Source: Methylobacterium jeotgali
GTDB lineage: Bacteria; Pseudomonadota; Alphaproteobacteria; Rhizobiales; Beijerinckiaceae
Assembly (NCBI RefSeq): GCF_022179345.1
Contig: NZ_BPQR01000024.1
Location: 1-35,824 of the forward strand
DNA length: 35,824 nucleotides
Reading direction: 5' to 3'
The position numbers and the translations under genes are program-made. Of this stretch, positions 32,899 to 35,824 are shown in pieces (the stretch's first letter is position 1; every line of letters begins with the position of its first letter). The notes beneath the pieces were generated by a model. It did no database searches and had not been told where the DNA came from. It worked only from the letters and a program-made list of their open reading frames with translations.

Positions 32899-33780
32899 TC
32901 AGGCGGGGGCCGCCTCGGCGCCGGACCGGACGGCGGGCATCAGCCGCTCCCCGCCGTGGAAGACCGTGAGATTGTCGTCGCGGGCGATGGCGCAGAGCGT
33001 CAGCCCGTGGGTTCGCGCCCGCTGCAGGGCGAGCGAGGTCGGCGCCGAGATCGCCACGACGACCGCCGCGCCGAAGCGGACGGCCTTCTCGACCATCTCG
33101 AACGAGCAGCGGCTGGTGATGACGAGAAAGCCGCCGCGCGGGTCCGTGCCCGCCCGCATCAGCGCGCCGATCAGCTTGTCGAGGGCGTTGTGGCGGCCGA
33201 CATCCTCGCGCAGCGCCACGAGCCGCCCGTCGAGGTCGGCCCAGGCCGCGGCATGGACCGCCCGCGTCTCGCGGTTGAGGCTCTGCGCGCCGAACAGCGC
33301 CGCGAGGGCGCGGGCGATCGCCGCCATCTCCACCGACACGTCCCCGCCCGGCCGCGCCACGGCGAGGGGCAGCGCCGCCAGGTCCTCGATGCCGCAGACG
33401 CCGCAGCCCGTGCGGCCGCTCAAGGCACGCTTGCGCGCGAGGTGCTCGCGCAGCCGCCCGGGCGCGAGATCGACGACGAGCCGCAGCCCCTCCTCCGCCG
33501 CCTCGACCCGCGCCGCGCGGATCTCCTCCGCCGCCTCGACGATCCCCTCCGTCAGGCTGAAGCCGTAGGCGAAGTCCTCGAGATCGGCCGGCGTCGTCAT
33601 CATCACCGCGTAGGGAACGCCGCCGTAGACGAGGTTGACCGGCATCTCGACGGCGAGCGCCCGCGCATCCTCATGCGCCGGAGCGGCATCGTAGGGCACG
33701 ACCCGGGTCGGCACGCGCACGGAGGTCGGAACCGTGCGCGGATCGGGGAAAGCGGCCGTCTCGGGCGTGTTGTCGGGCAT
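32899..33780 (-). CDS. fdhD: formate dehydrogenase accessory sulfurtransferase
   Basis: 293 residues. FdhD takes sulfur from the cysteine desulfurase IscS and inserts it in the molybdenum (or tungsten) cofactor of formate dehydrogenase. The catalytic Cys are in TGCGVCG (Cys126, Cys129). The other family segments are MTTPADLEDFAYGFSLTEGI, REDVGRHNALDKLIG and FLVITSRCSFEMVEKA. No formate dehydrogenase genes are in the window. The link to C1 metabolism fits the Fae homologue and a methylotrophic host. It is divergent from coxB. Confidence 0.95.
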   Translation of the reverse strand: MPDNTPETAAFPDPRTVPTSVRVPTRVVPYDAAPAHEDARALAVEMPVNLVYGGVPYAVMMTTPADLEDFAYGFSLTEGIVEAAEEIRAARVEAAEEGLRLVVDLAPGRLREHLARKRALSGRTGCGVCGIEDLAALPLAVARPGGDVSVEMAAIARALAALFGAQSLNRETRAVHAAAWADLDGRLVALREDVGRHNALDKLIGALMRAGTDPRGGFLVITSRCSFEMVEKAVRFGAAVVVAISAPTSLALQRARTHGLTLCAIARDDNLTVFHGGERLMPAVRSGAEAAPA

Positions 33781-34074
33781 CGGGACTCGCGGTGCCGTCG
33801 CCGACGGCTCTCTTGTCGCAGCATATAGTCCTTTCGGCCGATGCGCAGGAGGCGCACGGCTACGGCGGGCGATCCGCGAGCTGGAAAGACTCGAAGAAAG
33901 CGCGTCCGTGCGACGCCGTTGCGGTTGCGCGGACCGCGGCCTTGTGTTCTGAGGTCGCGGGAGGACGATGCCCGTGTGCCGCGCGAGCGTTGTCCAGGGT
34001 CATAAGCTTACACATCGCGCCCTCCGTCATCGGGGTTAGCGCGGGACGCGGACAAGGGAGCCTCGATAAGCGAG
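33781..34074. other. 294-bp gap between fdhD and coxB
   Basis: A divergent intergenic region. It contains a small hairpin, GCCGTC/GACGGC (about 33793-33807), and an AT-richer stretch around CATAAGCTTACACAT (about 34000-34015), a possible coxB promoter region without clear -35 and -10 boxes. I find no gene, RNA or gene relic in it. Confidence 0.5.

Positions 34075-35824
<1,750 letters not shown>

Overview
The window is a high-GC stretch of chromosome from an alphaproteobacterium, most likely Hyphomicrobiales and probably Methylobacterium/Methylorubrum or a close relative. The evidence is a CpdR response regulator, an MmgR/suhB-type small RNA, an ArsR-methyltransferase fusion regulator of methionine genes, and a homologue of formaldehyde-activating enzyme (Fae), a methylotroph protein. 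Genus is an inference. Most of the window is core metabolism. I see no CRISPR array, insertion sequence, prophage or complete mobile element.

Layout. 1-6131: cell-envelope and stress genes (TerB/J-domain protein, peptidoglycan amidase, TerC metal transporter, HI0933-type flavoprotein, an exported collagen-like protein, a small exported protein) and a Fae homologue whose catalytic histidine looks replaced. 6321-7355: a 76-residue protein, the decayed C-terminus of a flavohaemoprotein, and a lipoprotein. 7415-13475 (minus strand): a methyl-cycle operon with the ArsR-methyltransferase regulator, metF, a coiled-coil small protein and metH, and perhaps the lipoprotein at its tail. A perfect 7+7 bp palindrome at the operon head overlaps the regulator's likely start codon. 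13544-16751: mltB-galE (overlapping) diverging from galU, i.e. peptidoglycan turnover and UDP-sugar supply. 16848-16938: the sRNA, with its own promoter and terminator.

16983-20083: N-formylglutamate amidohydrolase diverging from cpdR (cell-cycle proteolysis control), then an overlapping cluster of glutaredoxin, a nitrilase-family amidase and a DUF1178 zinc-ribbon protein. 20089-21157: DedA-DsbB membrane pair. 21320-21406: tRNA-Leu(CAA). 21480-23033: divergent TetR regulator and alpha/beta hydrolase. 23125-24510: exported SGNH hydrolase. 24539-31345 (minus strand): glutamate synthase gltB-gltD with a glutathione S-transferase gene between the two subunits. 31346-31985: the only long non-coding gap, rich in inverted repeats. 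31986-35824: exported PepSY-like protein, fdhD (formate dehydrogenase maturation), and coxB-coxA of the aa3 cytochrome c oxidase, with coxA running off the right edge.

The best candidates for new biology are the methyl-cycle operon with its start-codon operator and a hairpin around the lipoprotein start, the Fae homologue without its histidine, the sRNA with an inverted-repeat-framed promoter, the GST inside gltBD, and the structured leader before 31986. I did not find a clear multi-gene system that is wholly undescribed. Starts were chosen by ribosome-binding site, signal peptide and family length.
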